A stretch of 29,209 nt of DNA from a virus. Both the position numbers and the translations under genes were made by a program. Of the stretch, positions 28,824 to 29,209 are shown piece by piece; within the stretch, counting starts at the first letter, position 1, and each line of letters begins with the position of its first letter. Below the pieces are notes generated by a model that saw nothing but the letters and a program-made list of their open reading frames with translations, searched no databases and was not told where the DNA came from. The stretch is taken from the IMG/VR virus record IMGVR_UViG_3300030329_000871, positions 1 to 29,209 of that record; one strand, 5' to 3'.

Positions 28824-29209
28824 TTATCCTTTCTTTTGTTTGAGCGATGCTCTGGTTGTTGTGGTTTTTGTGCAGCCTTCGGTCAGGTTAAACACCGTAT
28901 CCTTTGCCTGCTTGCCAACATGGCCCAATTCCTCACGCACTAGGTTTTCCAAATCCTTTTTGGAGATGGTCACTTGCTTGGAAAAGGTTTCTCCATCAAT
29001 GCCAAGGATAGCTGCCCTGCGATAGACCTCCTGCGTGTCGGTGATCTTGCTCCGCTCTGCTCCGGCTTTAAGTTCCCAGCCATCCAGCGTGCCGCCATTT
29101 TCAAGCACGGTTCTGGCCTGTTCCTCAATGTCCTTAATTAAACCTTTTGCCACGCCTGCAATAGCCAACAGCCTTGGCAAGTCGGCAGGAGCAATGGCTG
29201 TCTTGGGCG
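28824..29209 (-). CDS. DUF2800 protein, partial (C-terminal part)
   Basis: The frame is open to the window edge, so the N-terminus is missing. The visible 128 or so residues fit the C-terminal part of DUF2800 phage proteins: LPRLLAIAGVAKGLIKDIEEQA, LDGWELKAG (the W.L..G element) and then a Lys-rich end. The family is common in phage replication/recombination regions, with a predicted nuclease-like N-terminal part not visible here. It is first in the visible operon and ends one base before the next gene. An apparent TTG start at 29180 is internal. Confidence 0.65.
   Translation of the reverse strand, partial: PKTAIAPADLPRLLAIAGVAKGLIKDIEEQARTVLENGGTLDGWELKAGAERSKITDTQEVYRRAAILGIDGETFSKQVTISKKDLENLVREELGHVGKQAKDTVFNLTEGCTKTTTTRASLKQKKG

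Overview
The window is a phage or prophage segment. Every gene I can support lies on the minus strand, so it is transcribed from right (29209) to left (1). Genes are tightly packed, often with 1-4 base stop/start overlaps (ATGA, TAATG, TTGA). The head module is Mu-like: gp28-type terminase, gp29-type portal, gpG-like protein, gpI-type protease/scaffold and gp36-type connector. No tail sheath protein was recognised and the tape-measure candidate is short, which suggests a short-tailed siphovirus. A small lipoprotein with a lipobox and an MscS-like membrane protein fit a Gram-negative host. The host genus cannot be read from the sequence. No integrase, tRNA, CRISPR array, insertion sequence or endolysin was recognised.

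Region by region, in transcription order. (1) 29209-26234, replication/recombination: partial DUF2800 protein, an unknown 82-aa protein, an SSB-like protein with an acidic DVPF tail, a RuvC-like resolvase, a winged-helix protein and two tandem DUF1376 proteins. (2) 26233-25855, the only long intergenic region: a strong hairpin terminator with a T tract, two pairs of direct repeats, an inverted repeat and a possible -35 box. It looks like the boundary and control region between the replication operon and the morphogenesis operon. (3) 25854-21181: small basic proteins, a thermonuclease-like protein, a MuF-type head protein with a C-terminal DUF3626/ADP-ribosyltransferase-like domain, a ParB-like protein paired with a glycosyltransferase, and a helix-turn-helix protein. 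(4) 21121-14496: packaging and head genes, from terminase small subunit to major capsid protein. (5) 14446-14489: a strong hairpin behind the capsid gene. (6) 14409-10939: a small structural protein, an 851-aa LamG-containing fibre and two small proteins with acidic tails. (7) 10942-10092: a cluster of four small membrane or lipoprotein genes, three of them about 50 codons long, probably lysis related. (8) 10086-12: connector and tail genes, ending with a cysteine-rich zinc-type protein.

The most unusual items are the ParB plus glycosyltransferase pair next to the terminase (a candidate DNA-modification module), the MuF head protein fused to a toxin-like domain, the minimal MscS-like protein in the lysis-type cluster, and the repeat-rich control region whose terminator hairpin carries a short tracrRNA-like motif that is probably coincidental. 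All functions come from reading motifs by eye; no database search was possible.
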